From the NCBI GenBank assembly GCA_934486785.1, contig CAKSQK010000006.1, positions 1 to 64,000 on the forward strand: a stretch of DNA of 64,000 bases. The letters are read 5' to 3'. The notes below the pieces were generated by a model. The model searched no databases. It had not been told where the DNA came from and saw only the letters and a program-made list of their open reading frames with translations. A program made the translations under genes and the position numbers. Shown here in pieces: positions 34,905 to 44,127 of this stretch. Origin of the DNA: an uncultured Niabella sp. Its GTDB lineage: Bacteria; Bacteroidota; Bacteroidia; Chitinophagales; Chitinophagaceae. How positions within the stretch are numbered: the stretch's first letter is position 1; every line of letters starts with the position of its first letter.

Positions 34905-36388
34905 AAAACAGGCTGAACAAATATTTATTTTTTGTGCTGTTGATTGCAATGATCAGTTCCTGCTCGGCGCCCCGCAAAGCATCATCATTACAGCAGCCAA
35001 ACATATTATTTATTGCTGTTGATGACCTGCGCCCGGAACTGAAAGCTTATGGCAACAAGATGATGCATACGCCACATATGGATGGACTGGCAAGGCAGGG
35101 CCGGTTGTTTGTAAATCATTATGTAAATGTGCCTACCTGCGGGGCTTCACGCTATGCAATGCTTACCGGCAGGTACCCGCAAACCACCGCGGCATTAGCC
35201 AATAATATTTTTGAAAAAACTACTGCAGGAAAGCTGCCTGGTGAATTGCCTGAATCGCTGGTAGAACTTTTTCGCAGAAATGGATATTACACCATAGGCA
35301 TTGGTAAGATCAGCCATGCAACAGACGGTAAAATTTATGGGTACGGTCAGCCTGTGTCTGACAGGCGTGAACTGCCGAATAGCTGGGATGAATTACTATT
35401 CAACGCCGGAAAATGGGGCACAGGCTGGAACGCTTTTTTTGGTTATGCCAATGGCGAAAACAGGCAAAGCCTCAACTGGCAGGCAAAGCCTTATGAAATG
35501 GCTGATGTGGATGACCTGGGCTATCCTGACGGCTTAACAGCAGGCCTCGCTGTTTCCCGTATTAAAAACTTGCAAAACGAAAAGAAGCCTTTTTTCCTGG
35601 CTGTAGGTTTTTTTAAGCCACACCTGCCTTTTACAGCGCCAAAAAAATATTGGGATCTGTACAGGGAAGAAGACATTGAAGTAAGTCCTGTGCCAGGTAT
35701 TCCGGTCAGCACCAGCGAGGCCAGCCTGCACAACAGCAGCGAGTTCAACCAGTATAAAGAAACTGATGAAAAGCCTTCGCTGAAAAACCCTGTTTCTGAT
35801 GCATATGCAAGAAAATTGAAACATGCGTATTATGCATCTGTAAGTTATGTGGATGCACAAATTGGCAAAGTGCTGCAGGCGTTGAAAGAGTCAGGGCTGG
35901 ACAAAAATACCATCGTTGTACTTTGGGGAGATCATGGATGGCACCTGGGCGATCAGCGTGTGTGGGGCAAGCACACTTTATCAGAGTATTCTTTAAAAAG
36001 CCCGCTCATCATCAGGCATCCGGCCATGCGGCAAAAAGGGCGCTTGTCAGCGGCAATCGTACAAACAGTAGATATATATCCCACGCTGGCGCAAATGGCA
36101 GGGTTAAAGCTTCCTTATCAAATGGATGGTACGTCTTTATATCCTATTTTGCAAAACCCATCATTGATAAGCACACAAAAAGCATTTGCTTACTTTAATA
36201 ATGGTATTACCATGCGCACAGAGAGGTACCGCATTACAAAATATTATAATCGTGGTGACGTGGAATTATATGATTATATTAAAGACCCGTTTGAAAGCCA
36301 AAACATTGCTTCAGAGAATAAGCAAATCACTGATTCCCTGCTGCTGATGTTGGAAGAAGGTAATACCGGGTTATACAATAAACAATAA
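34901..36388 (+). CDS. Sulfatase, iduronate-2-sulfatase-like (CGASR type)
   Basis: 495 residues with a lipoprotein signal ending MISSC (Cys21), so it is probably membrane anchored. The signature reads CGASRYAMLTGRYP with Cys80; the third position is Ala in place of the usual Pro, a variant accepted in the (C/S)x(P/A)xR definition. Asp41-Asp42 (VDDLRPEL) and GDHGWHLGDQ near 345 are metal and substrate-binding parts typical of iduronate-2-sulfatase-like enzymes. It overlaps the preceding sulfatase by ATGA, a sign of translational coupling. A uronic-acid 2-sulfate substrate would fit the glucuronidases nearby, but this is inference. Confidence 0.9.
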   Translation: MKNRLNKYLFFVLLIAMISSCSAPRKASSLQQPNILFIAVDDLRPELKAYGNKMMHTPHMDGLARQGRLFVNHYVNVPTCGASRYAMLTGRYPQTTAALANNIFEKTTAGKLPGELPESLVELFRRNGYYTIGIGKISHATDGKIYGYGQPVSDRRELPNSWDELLFNAGKWGTGWNAFFGYANGENRQSLNWQAKPYEMADVDDLGYPDGLTAGLAVSRIKNLQNEKKPFFLAVGFFKPHLPFTAPKKYWDLYREEDIEVSPVPGIPVSTSEASLHNSSEFNQYKETDEKPSLKNPVSDAYARKLKHAYYASVSYVDAQIGKVLQALKESGLDKNTIVVLWGDHGWHLGDQRVWGKHTLSEYSLKSPLIIRHPAMRQKGRLSAAIVQTVDIYPTLAQMAGLKLPYQMDGTSLYPILQNPSLISTQKAFAYFNNGITMRTERYRITKYYNRGDVELYDYIKDPFESQNIASENKQITDSLLLMLEEGNTGLYNKQ

Positions 36389-36410
36389 AATTGAATTTAA
36401 AATCCCAGAT

Positions 36411-37913
36411 ATGTTTTACAAAGTAAAAAATGTTTTTTCGCTGCTGCTGTTATGTTTGTGCTTCACTATTGGCAATGCACAGTCACCCAATATTCCCGGA
36501 GATTTCCCCGATCCTACCGTGATAAAGGTTGGTGATATTTATTACACATCAGCCACCAGTAGTAACTGGATGCCTGCTTACCCTATTTTAAAATCAAAAG
36601 ATCTGAAAAGCTGGGAGTGGGTCACAAATATTTTTACCAGCCTGCCCGCGTGGGCCGAGCATTATTTTTGGGCGCCGGAGCTGGAATATGAAAACGGCAA
36701 AGTGTATGTGTATTACACTGCCAAACGCCGCGGGGGCGCATTGGCCGTAGGCGTTGCAAGTGCTGACAGGCCTGAAGGCCCTTACACAGATCATGGGCCG
36801 CTGGTGGAGCAGCCTATGGGCTCTATTGACGGGTTTCCCATGCGTGATGAAAACGGCAAGCTGCACCTGATATGGAAAGAAGATGGTAACAGTAAGGGCC
36901 AGCCTACCCTTATGTTCATACAGGAAATGAGTGAGGACAGAAAAAAACTGCTGGGCACACCAAAAGAAATGTTTCGTGATAGTGAATCATGGGAAAGAAA
37001 ACTGGTAGAAGGCGCCAGCATATTGCGCCACAATAATTATTTCTTTACTATTTACGCTGCAGCAGGTTGTTGCGGTTCGGGATGTACGTATGCCACCGGC
37101 GTGGCCCGTGCCAGATCGCTGCACGGTCCGTGGGAAAAATATGGCAAAAACCCGCTGCTGACCGAAGAAGGAGACTGGCGCTGCCAGGGACACGGAACTG
37201 CGTTTAAAGATCGCGATAAATACTTCTTTTTATATCATGGCTATCATAAAAAAGATGGTGTGTATGTGGGCCGACAGGGGCTTTTAAAAGAATTTGTTTT
37301 TACGCCAGATAACTGGATCGAATTTAAAGACGGATTTATTTATAGTGAAGAAAACCGCTCACGCAGAATACACTATGCAGATAAATTCAGTAAAAAACAA
37401 TTTAGTCCGTCGTGGAACTGGTCAGTGTTCAACCAGCCAAAAAGCCGTGTAAAGTGTGGCACTTTAAGGCTGCAACCTGCTAAAGCAAATGAGCCTGTTT
37501 TCTTTGCTCAAAAAACATATACAACCAATTATGATGTGCAGGCAACCATTAAGCCGCGCAAAAGCACGGCACAATCCGGGCTTGGCATTATAGGCGATGA
37601 TAAAAATTTTATAGCGGCAGTAGTAGATAACAACCAGGTAAAATTGATTGAAATGAGAGGTGGAAAAACAAATGTGCTGGCCACCCAAAATATAAGCCGG
37701 CCAAAAAATCTTAAAATAAAAATTGTAGTGACAGGTAATACAGGGCTAAATTTTCATTATGCTGAAGCCGGAAATAATTTTACACCACTGGGCGTAGCCA
37801 ATGCCAAAGGCCTGCCGCCGTGGGACAGGGCATTGCGCGCCGGGCTCATTTCAATGGGAGCGCCGGAGCAGGTAAGCATATTCGATGATTTTAGTTTGCA
37901 ATCGCAGGAGTAA
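36411..37913 (+). CDS. GH43-family beta-xylosidase/alpha-L-arabinofuranosidase with C-terminal beta-sandwich
   Basis: 500 residues with a signal peptide to about 23 (FTIGNAQ). The propeller has the acid set Asp34 (DFPDPTVI), Asp140 (SIDGFPM) and Glu200 (VEGASI), with YFWAPELEYENGKVYVYYT between. A concanavalin-like domain follows at about 330-495 (DKFSKKQFSPSWNW ... QSGLGIIGDDKNFIAAVVDN ... FDDFSL), which in two-domain GH43 enzymes shapes the active site. It is not the same subtype as the GH43 at 16568. It probably acts on arabinoxylan-type oligosaccharides in the periplasm. Confidence 0.9.
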   Translation: MFYKVKNVFSLLLLCLCFTIGNAQSPNIPGDFPDPTVIKVGDIYYTSATSSNWMPAYPILKSKDLKSWEWVTNIFTSLPAWAEHYFWAPELEYENGKVYVYYTAKRRGGALAVGVASADRPEGPYTDHGPLVEQPMGSIDGFPMRDENGKLHLIWKEDGNSKGQPTLMFIQEMSEDRKKLLGTPKEMFRDSESWERKLVEGASILRHNNYFFTIYAAAGCCGSGCTYATGVARARSLHGPWEKYGKNPLLTEEGDWRCQGHGTAFKDRDKYFFLYHGYHKKDGVYVGRQGLLKEFVFTPDNWIEFKDGFIYSEENRSRRIHYADKFSKKQFSPSWNWSVFNQPKSRVKCGTLRLQPAKANEPVFFAQKTYTTNYDVQATIKPRKSTAQSGLGIIGDDKNFIAAVVDNNQVKLIEMRGGKTNVLATQNISRPKNLKIKIVVTGNTGLNFHYAEAGNNFTPLGVANAKGLPPWDRALRAGLISMGAPEQVSIFDDFSLQSQE

Positions 37914-38019
37914 AAGGCATTTTATATGTATCTTAGGCCGATCTCTTGTTTACAGGCCATTTATTCAAAATATTATTAACAAGTTACTTTTTTCGTTACT
38001 GTACTTTAATTCATCAAAC

Positions 38020-39453
38020 GTGAGTCAATCTATTTACAACAGCAGCCGCAGAAAATTCATATCAAACTCGGCAAAACTTTCTGCGGGAGCGATATTACTT
38101 TCCGGCGCACCAACTATCGTACCCTCAACAGTGTTTGGCAAAAATGCGCCAAGCAATAAAATTAATATAGCACAGATTGGATGTGGCCGTATTGCCCGCA
38201 CGCACGACCTGCCTGAAACCATTAAACACGATATGGCGCGGATCATTGCCATTGCTGATGTTGATAAAAGGCGGCTGGAAGCGGGTAAAACTTTAGTAGA
38301 AGGCTGGTACACAAAAAAGACGGGAAATGCTAATTATATCAACGTGAAACTTTACGATGATTATCATGATATGCTGGCGAATAAGGATATTGATGCCGTC
38401 ATCATCAGCACGCCAGACCACTGGCACGCGCAACCCGCTATGGAAGCGGCTTTGGCGGGAAAACACATTTACCTGCAAAAACCTACATCTTTAACCATTG
38501 AAGAAGGCCGCCATATGAGCGATGCCGTGCGCAAATCGAAAGTGGTTTTTCAACTGGGCAGCCAGCAGCGTTCCATGAATCCCTGGCCGCAGTTTAAGCA
38601 GGCATGTGAACTTGTGCGAAACGGGCGAATAGGAAAACTAAAAGAAGTACACGTTGGTTTGCCATCAGATCCTGCAGGAGGCAAAACAACGGAAATGCCG
38701 ATTCCTGAAGGATTTAATTATGATATGTGGCTGGGGTCCACACCTTACATTTATTATACGCAGGATCGCGTGCATCATCCCACCGATTTTGAATCAAGGC
38801 CGGGTTGGTTAAGATTAGAGCAATTTGGCGCGGGTATGATCACCGGATGGGGCGTGCATCATATTGACATCGCGCATTGGGGTATGAATACCGAGCTGAC
38901 CGGCCCTATTGAAGTGGAAGGTTGGGCAAAGTTTCCTACAACCGGTTTGTGGAATGTTCATGGTGATTATGGTGTTACAGCAAAATATGCTAATGGCGTA
39001 ACGATGCACATCAACAGCGAAAATCCCAACGGCGTAAAATTTGTTGGTGATAAAGGCTGGATATTTGTTTCCCGCGGGAATGTGGGCGTTACAGCTACAG
39101 ATCCAACAACAGGAAAAGAAAAAGAAAACAAAGCCTTCTACGCGAGCAACCCTGCTATTTTAAAAGAGGTGATTGGCCCTCGCGAAATCCATCTGTATGA
39201 AAGCAAAGAACAGCATGGCAACTGGCTGGATTGTATCATCAGCAAAAAGCCAACCATCAGCCCGGTAGAAATAGCCCATCGCAGCTGTAGTGCCTGCCTG
39301 GTAGCTTTTGCCGCTATGAAGCTGGGCACTAAATTGTACTGGGATCCTGCCAAAGAAGTATTTAAAAATAATGTAGAAGCCAATAAACTGCTGTCGAGGC
39401 CACAACGTTACCCTTACGGAACTAATTATGTTTTGAGCAAGTCTAAAAAATAA
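38020..39453 (+). CDS. Tat-exported Gfo/Idh/MocA-family oxidoreductase
   Basis: 477 residues from the GTG at 38020. An ATG at 37885 in the same frame would overlap GH43 and put 45 unrelated residues before the Tat signal, so it is rejected. The twin-arginine signal is SSRRKFISNSAKLSAGAILLS. The Rossmann motif is IGCGRIARTHD, and the catalytic region carries LQKPTSLTIEE and WGVHHIDIAHWG. Members oxidise or reduce sugars with NAD(P); Tat export suggests that the cofactor is loaded before export, as in glucose-fructose oxidoreductase. It stands in an oxidoreductase-oxidoreductase-PmoA-ThuA run, 4 bases before the next gene. Confidence 0.85.
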   Translation: MSQSIYNSSRRKFISNSAKLSAGAILLSGAPTIVPSTVFGKNAPSNKINIAQIGCGRIARTHDLPETIKHDMARIIAIADVDKRRLEAGKTLVEGWYTKKTGNANYINVKLYDDYHDMLANKDIDAVIISTPDHWHAQPAMEAALAGKHIYLQKPTSLTIEEGRHMSDAVRKSKVVFQLGSQQRSMNPWPQFKQACELVRNGRIGKLKEVHVGLPSDPAGGKTTEMPIPEGFNYDMWLGSTPYIYYTQDRVHHPTDFESRPGWLRLEQFGAGMITGWGVHHIDIAHWGMNTELTGPIEVEGWAKFPTTGLWNVHGDYGVTAKYANGVTMHINSENPNGVKFVGDKGWIFVSRGNVGVTATDPTTGKEKENKAFYASNPAILKEVIGPREIHLYESKEQHGNWLDCIISKKPTISPVEIAHRSCSACLVAFAAMKLGTKLYWDPAKEVFKNNVEANKLLSRPQRYPYGTNYVLSKSKK

Positions 39454-39456
39454 AAA

Positions 39457-40848
39457 ATGATAAAAAAATTTTTACCCTTAATGGCATTACCGCTTGTGAT
39501 AGCTTGTAACGATACAAAAACAAAAGAAACCGCCGAAACCAGCGGTACCGATGCTGTTACATTCGTAACGCTTGATCCCGGCCATTTTCATGCAGCCCTG
39601 GTACAGAAAACCATGTTCCCCGGTGTAGACAGCAACGTGTATGTATATGCACCTGCCGGCCCCGATCTCGATCAGCACCTGAAAAGGATTGAAGGTTTTA
39701 ATACCCGCGCCGATAATCCCACAAGCTGGAATGAAGTGGTGTATACCGGTCCTGATTTTTTTCAAAAAATGATTGATGAGAAAAAAGGCAACGTGGTGGT
39801 AATGGCGGGCAACAACCAGAAAAAAACAGAGTACATTTTAAAAACCATCGAAGCAGGCATGAACGTGCTGGCTGATAAGCCAATGGCTATTAACAAAGAA
39901 GGTTTTGAAATGCTGAAAACCGCTTTCGAAAAAGCCAAAGAAAAGAATGTGTTGCTGTACGATATCATGACCGAAAGGTTTGAGATCAACACCTTGCTGC
40001 AAAAAGAGTTCTCACAGATTAAAGCAGTGTTTGGCGAGCTTGAAAAAGGTACGCCCGAAAATCCTGCGGTTACTAAAGAAAGCGTGCACCATTTTTACAA
40101 ATCAGTTGCAGGTAGCATTTTACAAAGGCCGGCCTGGTTTTTTGATGTAACCCAGCAGGGCGAAGGCGTGGTGGATGTGACCACACACCTGGTAGACATG
40201 ATACAGTGGGCATGCTTTCCCAACCAGATCATTGACCACACCAAAGACGTGGAAATAGTTTCGGCAAAACGCTGGCCCACGCCCATGACTTTAACCGAGT
40301 TTAGCGATGTTACAAAAATGACCACCTACCCTGATTACCTGCAGAAAGACGTGAACGGGCAAACGCTCAACGTTTTCAGCAATGGCGAGATCAATTATAA
40401 ACTGAAAGGCGTACACTCGAAAGTTTCTGTAATATGGGCTTACAAAGCGCCTGAAGGAACCGGCGATACGCACTATTCAATTATGAGGGGCACCCGCGCC
40501 AACCTGATCATCCGCCAGGGAAAGGAACAAAACTTTAAACCGGTTTTATACATAGAGCCTGTGAAAAAGGATGATGCTGCTTTTGAAAAAGATCTGTCTG
40601 ATGCTTTAAAATCAGTTCAGTCGAAATACGCGGGCGTGGAAACCAAAAAGCTAACCACAGGATGGGAAGTGGTAGTGCCCGAAAGTTATCACGTAGGCCA
40701 TGAAGCACATTTTGGCCAGGTAACGGAAAAGTACCTGCAATACCTGAAAGAAGGCAAACTGCCTGATTGGGAAGTGCCCAACATGATCACAAAATATTTC
40801 ATCACCACCACGGCCCTTGAAATGGCTAAGCAGGGAAGCAATAAATAG
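39457..40848 (+). CDS. Lipoprotein with putative oxidoreductase N- and C-terminal domains (Gfo/Idh/MocA-like)
   Basis: 463 residues with a lipoprotein signal (LPLVIAC, Cys17). It belongs to the oxidoreductase C-terminal-domain family related to Gfo/Idh/MocA. In place of a GxGxxG turn it has TLDPGHFHAALVQ near 36-48, so cofactor binding may differ from that of the usual family. DKPMAINKEG near 142 corresponds to the EKP motif, with its Lys conserved, and VDVTTHLVDMIQW near 243 to the His-containing catalytic helix. Working with the preceding Tat-exported relative is likely from the 3-base spacing between the genes. The substrate is unknown. Confidence 0.78.
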   Translation: MIKKFLPLMALPLVIACNDTKTKETAETSGTDAVTFVTLDPGHFHAALVQKTMFPGVDSNVYVYAPAGPDLDQHLKRIEGFNTRADNPTSWNEVVYTGPDFFQKMIDEKKGNVVVMAGNNQKKTEYILKTIEAGMNVLADKPMAINKEGFEMLKTAFEKAKEKNVLLYDIMTERFEINTLLQKEFSQIKAVFGELEKGTPENPAVTKESVHHFYKSVAGSILQRPAWFFDVTQQGEGVVDVTTHLVDMIQWACFPNQIIDHTKDVEIVSAKRWPTPMTLTEFSDVTKMTTYPDYLQKDVNGQTLNVFSNGEINYKLKGVHSKVSVIWAYKAPEGTGDTHYSIMRGTRANLIIRQGKEQNFKPVLYIEPVKKDDAAFEKDLSDALKSVQSKYAGVETKKLTTGWEVVVPESYHVGHEAHFGQVTEKYLQYLKEGKLPDWEVPNMITKYFITTTALEMAKQGSNK

Positions 40849-40853
40849 TAATC

Positions 40854-42158
40854 ATGAATTTTATATCGGTTTTTTATGGCGGCAGAAAATCTGTTCGCAG
40901 TGTCAGCTTGCGTTTTCGTGTAGCATTGGGTTTTGTAGTTTTTATGGCAGCATCGGCATTTAGCGTTGTTTCCGCGCAGCGCATTGCCACCTTGCAGCTT
41001 ACCACAAAGGGAACGGAAAAGTTTTCCATACCCGTGCATACCAGCCTTGATGCCATAACTTTTCTGCACGATAGTGTTTTGCAGCTCAACGAGATCACCG
41101 CGGGAAAAAAAACAGCCGTGCCTTTCCAGGTAGAAGCGGCCAATGGCCGTGTACTGCACTGGCTGGTGCTGCCTTCAAAAAACAAGCAGCGCGTATTTGA
41201 ACTGGTGAAGACCAATGCAAAAAATAATAACACAGCAAAAATGTCGGCTGCTTTTGACAACGGTAAATTGATCTTATCGAACGGAAGGAGCAACCTGCTT
41301 CAGTATAACTACAAAACCGTTTATCCGCCCAAGGGCGTAGATACAGCTTATAAGCGCAGCGGTTTTATTCATCCTTTAAATACGCCAAACGGTCAGCCGC
41401 TGTCGCGCATCAATGCGCCAGACCATTACCACCACTATGGCTTGTGGAACCCCTGGACGCGCGTGCTGTTTGAAAAAGATACGGTTGATTTCTGGAATGT
41501 GAGAGACAGGAAAGGAACGGTACGCTTTGGTGGCTTTGGCGCCGTTTACTCGGGGAATGTATTTAGTGGCTTTACTGCGTTGCACGAGCACATCGCGTTT
41601 AAAAATAATAATGAAAAAATTGCCATCAACGAGTTGCAAACAGTAAAAACATACAACCCCGGTGGCAATAGTAATTATTACCTGATGGATATTGACGTGC
41701 ACCTAAGCCCTGCTACCAACAGCGAAGTGCGTTTGTTAGAATACCGTTACGCAGGCATAGGCATACGTGCAACGGAATTGTGGAATAAAGAAAATAGCAC
41801 AACGCTGACGTCAGAGGGAAAAGATCGCAAAGGCGCTGATGGCAGTACCGCACGCTGGTGCCTTACGCAGGGGCAATTGGGCAGTGATTATGGCGGGCTG
41901 GTGATGATGAGTTATCCTGCCAACTACAACCATCCCGAACCATTGCGCGTATGGCCCGAAAATTCCAACGGTCGCGGTGATGTTTTCTTAAATTTCTCAC
42001 CTACAAAAAATACTGATTGGCTGCTGGAGCCTGGTAAAACTTATGTTTTAAAATACAGGTTCCTGGTGTTTAACAATAAAGTAACCGGGGCAGAGGCAGA
42101 AGAAGCCTGGCAAAATTTTGCTAAGCCTCCGGTAGTACGCGTATTAAATGTTCAATAA
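40854..42158 (+). CDS. PmoA-like (DUF6807) secreted protein
   Basis: 434 residues with a long signal peptide (VFMAASAFSVVSAQ, to about 42). The family mark is a His-rich segment near 170-200: GFIHPLNTPNGQPLSRINAPDHYHHYGLWNPW, followed by HEHIAF near 245. Despite the methane-oxygenase name given to such proteins, they are common in sugar loci next to ThuA and Gfo/Idh/MocA proteins. The His cluster suggests a metal-binding beta-sandwich. It has no proven reaction that I can name. The gene starts 5 bases after the previous stop. Confidence 0.78.
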   Translation: MNFISVFYGGRKSVRSVSLRFRVALGFVVFMAASAFSVVSAQRIATLQLTTKGTEKFSIPVHTSLDAITFLHDSVLQLNEITAGKKTAVPFQVEAANGRVLHWLVLPSKNKQRVFELVKTNAKNNNTAKMSAAFDNGKLILSNGRSNLLQYNYKTVYPPKGVDTAYKRSGFIHPLNTPNGQPLSRINAPDHYHHYGLWNPWTRVLFEKDTVDFWNVRDRKGTVRFGGFGAVYSGNVFSGFTALHEHIAFKNNNEKIAINELQTVKTYNPGGNSNYYLMDIDVHLSPATNSEVRLLEYRYAGIGIRATELWNKENSTTLTSEGKDRKGADGSTARWCLTQGQLGSDYGGLVMMSYPANYNHPEPLRVWPENSNGRGDVFLNFSPTKNTDWLLEPGKTYVLKYRFLVFNNKVTGAEAEEAWQNFAKPPVVRVLNVQ

Positions 42159-42168
42159 TAATGATGCA

Positions 42169-42999
42169 ATGAGAAAATTATTTGTTCTTGCCCTGTCGGC
42201 ATTATTCATGCTGCCGGCATTTTCGCAAAAAGTAAACTGGAAAAAAGTAAACGTATTGGTATATACCAAAAATGGTAAAGGTTATGTGCATGATAATATT
42301 CCTTACGCAGCAGCGGCCATACAAGAATTTGGAAGGCAACACGGTTTTAAGGTAGATACAAGCGCGGACCCGTCTGTAATGACGGAAGCCAATTTAAAGC
42401 AGTACACCATGATCATTTTTCCCAGTACCAATAATGATATTTTTGATACCGATGCACAGCGCCTTGCTTTCAGAAGATTCATTCAGGCCGGCGGCGGTTT
42501 TGTAGGCATACACTCTGTAACTGGCACTGAAAGAAACTGGGAATGGTTTAAAATGATGCTGGGTGGTACCTTTTCATGGCACGCCGTATTTCAAAAATAT
42601 ACCGTGCGCGTGATCAATACCGGGCACCCATCCATGAAGGGAACGCCCGCCGTGTGGGAAAAAGAAGATGAATGTTATTTTGCCAAAGAAATGCATCCCG
42701 GGCCGCAAACCCTTATGGTAAACGATTTTTCAACCATTGATACCTCCAACGCCAGGCATAAGGCTTTGCTGGTAAAGCACGCGGGTAATTATGCAAAATA
42801 TTATCCTGCAGCATGGGTGTATGATTATGATGGCGGCTATACCTGGTGCACCACGCTGGGCCACGATAAAAAAGATTATGCTGATAAAACCTACCTCAGC
42901 CACATTTGGGGAGGCATCAGCTATATAGCCGGCAAAGTAAAAAAGGTTGATTTTTCAAAGGCTTATGCTACCCATCGAGATGATGAGGTAAGATGGTAA
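42169..42999 (+). CDS. ThuA-domain (trehalose-utilization-like) secreted protein
   Basis: 276 residues from the ATG at 42169; the in-frame ATG at 42148 overlaps the preceding gene and would precede the signal peptide (LALSALFMLPAFSQ). The fold is class-I glutamine-amidotransferase-like, with GGGFVGIHSVTGTERNWEWF near 105-125 and CTTLGHDKKDYADKTYLSHIWGGISY near the C-terminus. ThuA-like proteins take part in disaccharide use through 3-keto sugars in rhizobia; here the link is by family and neighbourhood only. Its stop is 4 bases from the stop of the convergent ATP-grasp gene and marks the PUL's right edge. Confidence 0.82.
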   Translation: MRKLFVLALSALFMLPAFSQKVNWKKVNVLVYTKNGKGYVHDNIPYAAAAIQEFGRQHGFKVDTSADPSVMTEANLKQYTMIIFPSTNNDIFDTDAQRLAFRRFIQAGGGFVGIHSVTGTERNWEWFKMMLGGTFSWHAVFQKYTVRVINTGHPSMKGTPAVWEKEDECYFAKEMHPGPQTLMVNDFSTIDTSNARHKALLVKHAGNYAKYYPAAWVYDYDGGYTWCTTLGHDKKDYADKTYLSHIWGGISYIAGKVKKVDFSKAYATHRDDEVRW

Positions 43000-43003
43000 G
43001 AGA

Positions 43004-43993
43004 TTAACTTTTCCAACGGTTTTCTATAGATTTGATCACGGCCTCAAAGTAGTTCACGCTATTCAGCCTGCTGGCATGGCCAAGCGCACCCGGGCTGAAT
43101 ACGTTTACTTCCATTACTTTTTCGCCTACAATATCCAGGCCCACAAAGTACATTCCATCGCGTATGAGTTTGGGCGCTACTGCGTCTACTATGTCCAGTA
43201 TTTTTTTCGTGATTTTAGGTTTTGAAGGGGTGCCGCCCTGGTGTATATTGCTCCTGATATCGCCACTGGCCTGGGAGCGGTGTATGGCCGCAATCTGCCC
43301 ATTCACTTCAATCGGTTTGCCATCCAGCAAAAACAGCCTGATATCACCTTTCTTAGCTGCGGGCAAATATTCCTGCACTACAATATAGCCATCTCTGCCA
43401 ATGGCTTCCACAATCTGGTTAAGGTTTTTAGCATCGCCATCTATCATAAATACGTTTTTACCGCCAGAACCCTGCAGTGGTTTTAAAATAATATGTTTGT
43501 TATGGTTGGTATAAAAGTTTTTAATATCAGCAATGCTGCGTGTAATAATGGTTGAGGGCCGCACACTTTCAGGAAAATATTGAAAGTACATTTTGTTGGT
43601 TGCTTTGGCTAAGGAGTCGGGGTCGTTTAGTACCATCACACCATTGCGTTTTGCCAACTGGCCAAAAATGATGCCCGCGTATTGCGCCCAGGGTCTTTCC
43701 TCAAGGTCGGCGGAGGGATCATTTCTTAAGAATAAAACATCCAGGTCCTTAGCTTCAATTAATTCTTTTTGTGTGGCGGTTATTGCTTCCCAGAAGTTTT
43801 TAGGATTTCTAAATCTTTTATCTGGCGCTTTTTTAGCGTGTGCACCCATCAGTTCGTTTTGCGTGTATGCAAAATCGCCCACAGCTATATGGTAGCAGGT
43901 GTGCCCCATTTGTACAGCCTGCAAAGCAAGATTGGTGGTGGTATATGTCGGCAGTTCGCTGGCATAATCATTAATTACAAAGCCTATGTTCAT
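43004..43993 (-). CDS. Glutathione-synthetase-like ATP-grasp ligase
   Basis: 329 residues, matching bacterial glutathione synthetase (GshB) in length and layout. An N-terminal domain (MNIGFVINDYASELPTYTTTNLALQA) and a middle LNDPDSLAKATNKMYFQYF segment come before the ATP-grasp core. There, HIILKPLQGSGGKNVFMI holds the Lys and Gly-rich loop, VVQEYLPAAKKGDIRLFLLDG the nucleotide base contacts, and MEVNVFSPG the metal-binding Glu and Asn. It joins an amino acid to a peptide carboxylate using ATP. No gamma-glutamylcysteine ligase is in the window. The neighbours, a DUF1704 peptidase and an N-formylglutamate amidohydrolase, raise the possibility that its product is another peptide or a protein tail. 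Confidence 0.85.
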   Translation of the reverse strand: MNIGFVINDYASELPTYTTTNLALQAVQMGHTCYHIAVGDFAYTQNELMGAHAKKAPDKRFRNPKNFWEAITATQKELIEAKDLDVLFLRNDPSADLEERPWAQYAGIIFGQLAKRNGVMVLNDPDSLAKATNKMYFQYFPESVRPSTIITRSIADIKNFYTNHNKHIILKPLQGSGGKNVFMIDGDAKNLNQIVEAIGRDGYIVVQEYLPAAKKGDIRLFLLDGKPIEVNGQIAAIHRSQASGDIRSNIHQGGTPSKPKITKKILDIVDAVAPKLIRDGMYFVGLDIVGEKVMEVNVFSPGALGHASRLNSVNYFEAVIKSIENRWKS

Positions 43994-44127
43994 GTGTTAT
44001 TTTTTTTTACGCCGCTATGCAGCTGTGTTTTAATTGTCAAGTATAATACGCCCAATCATCTCTTATTAAAGCTTATAGCTCTTTCATGTGTTGTAGTTTG
44101 AATGGATACTCGTTTTAAAGTTTAAGT

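Noticed and set aside
37885-38019. Longer N-terminus for the Tat oxidoreductase
   Set aside because: It overlaps the GH43 gene and puts 45 unrelated residues before a twin-arginine signal that begins a few residues after the GTG at 38020.
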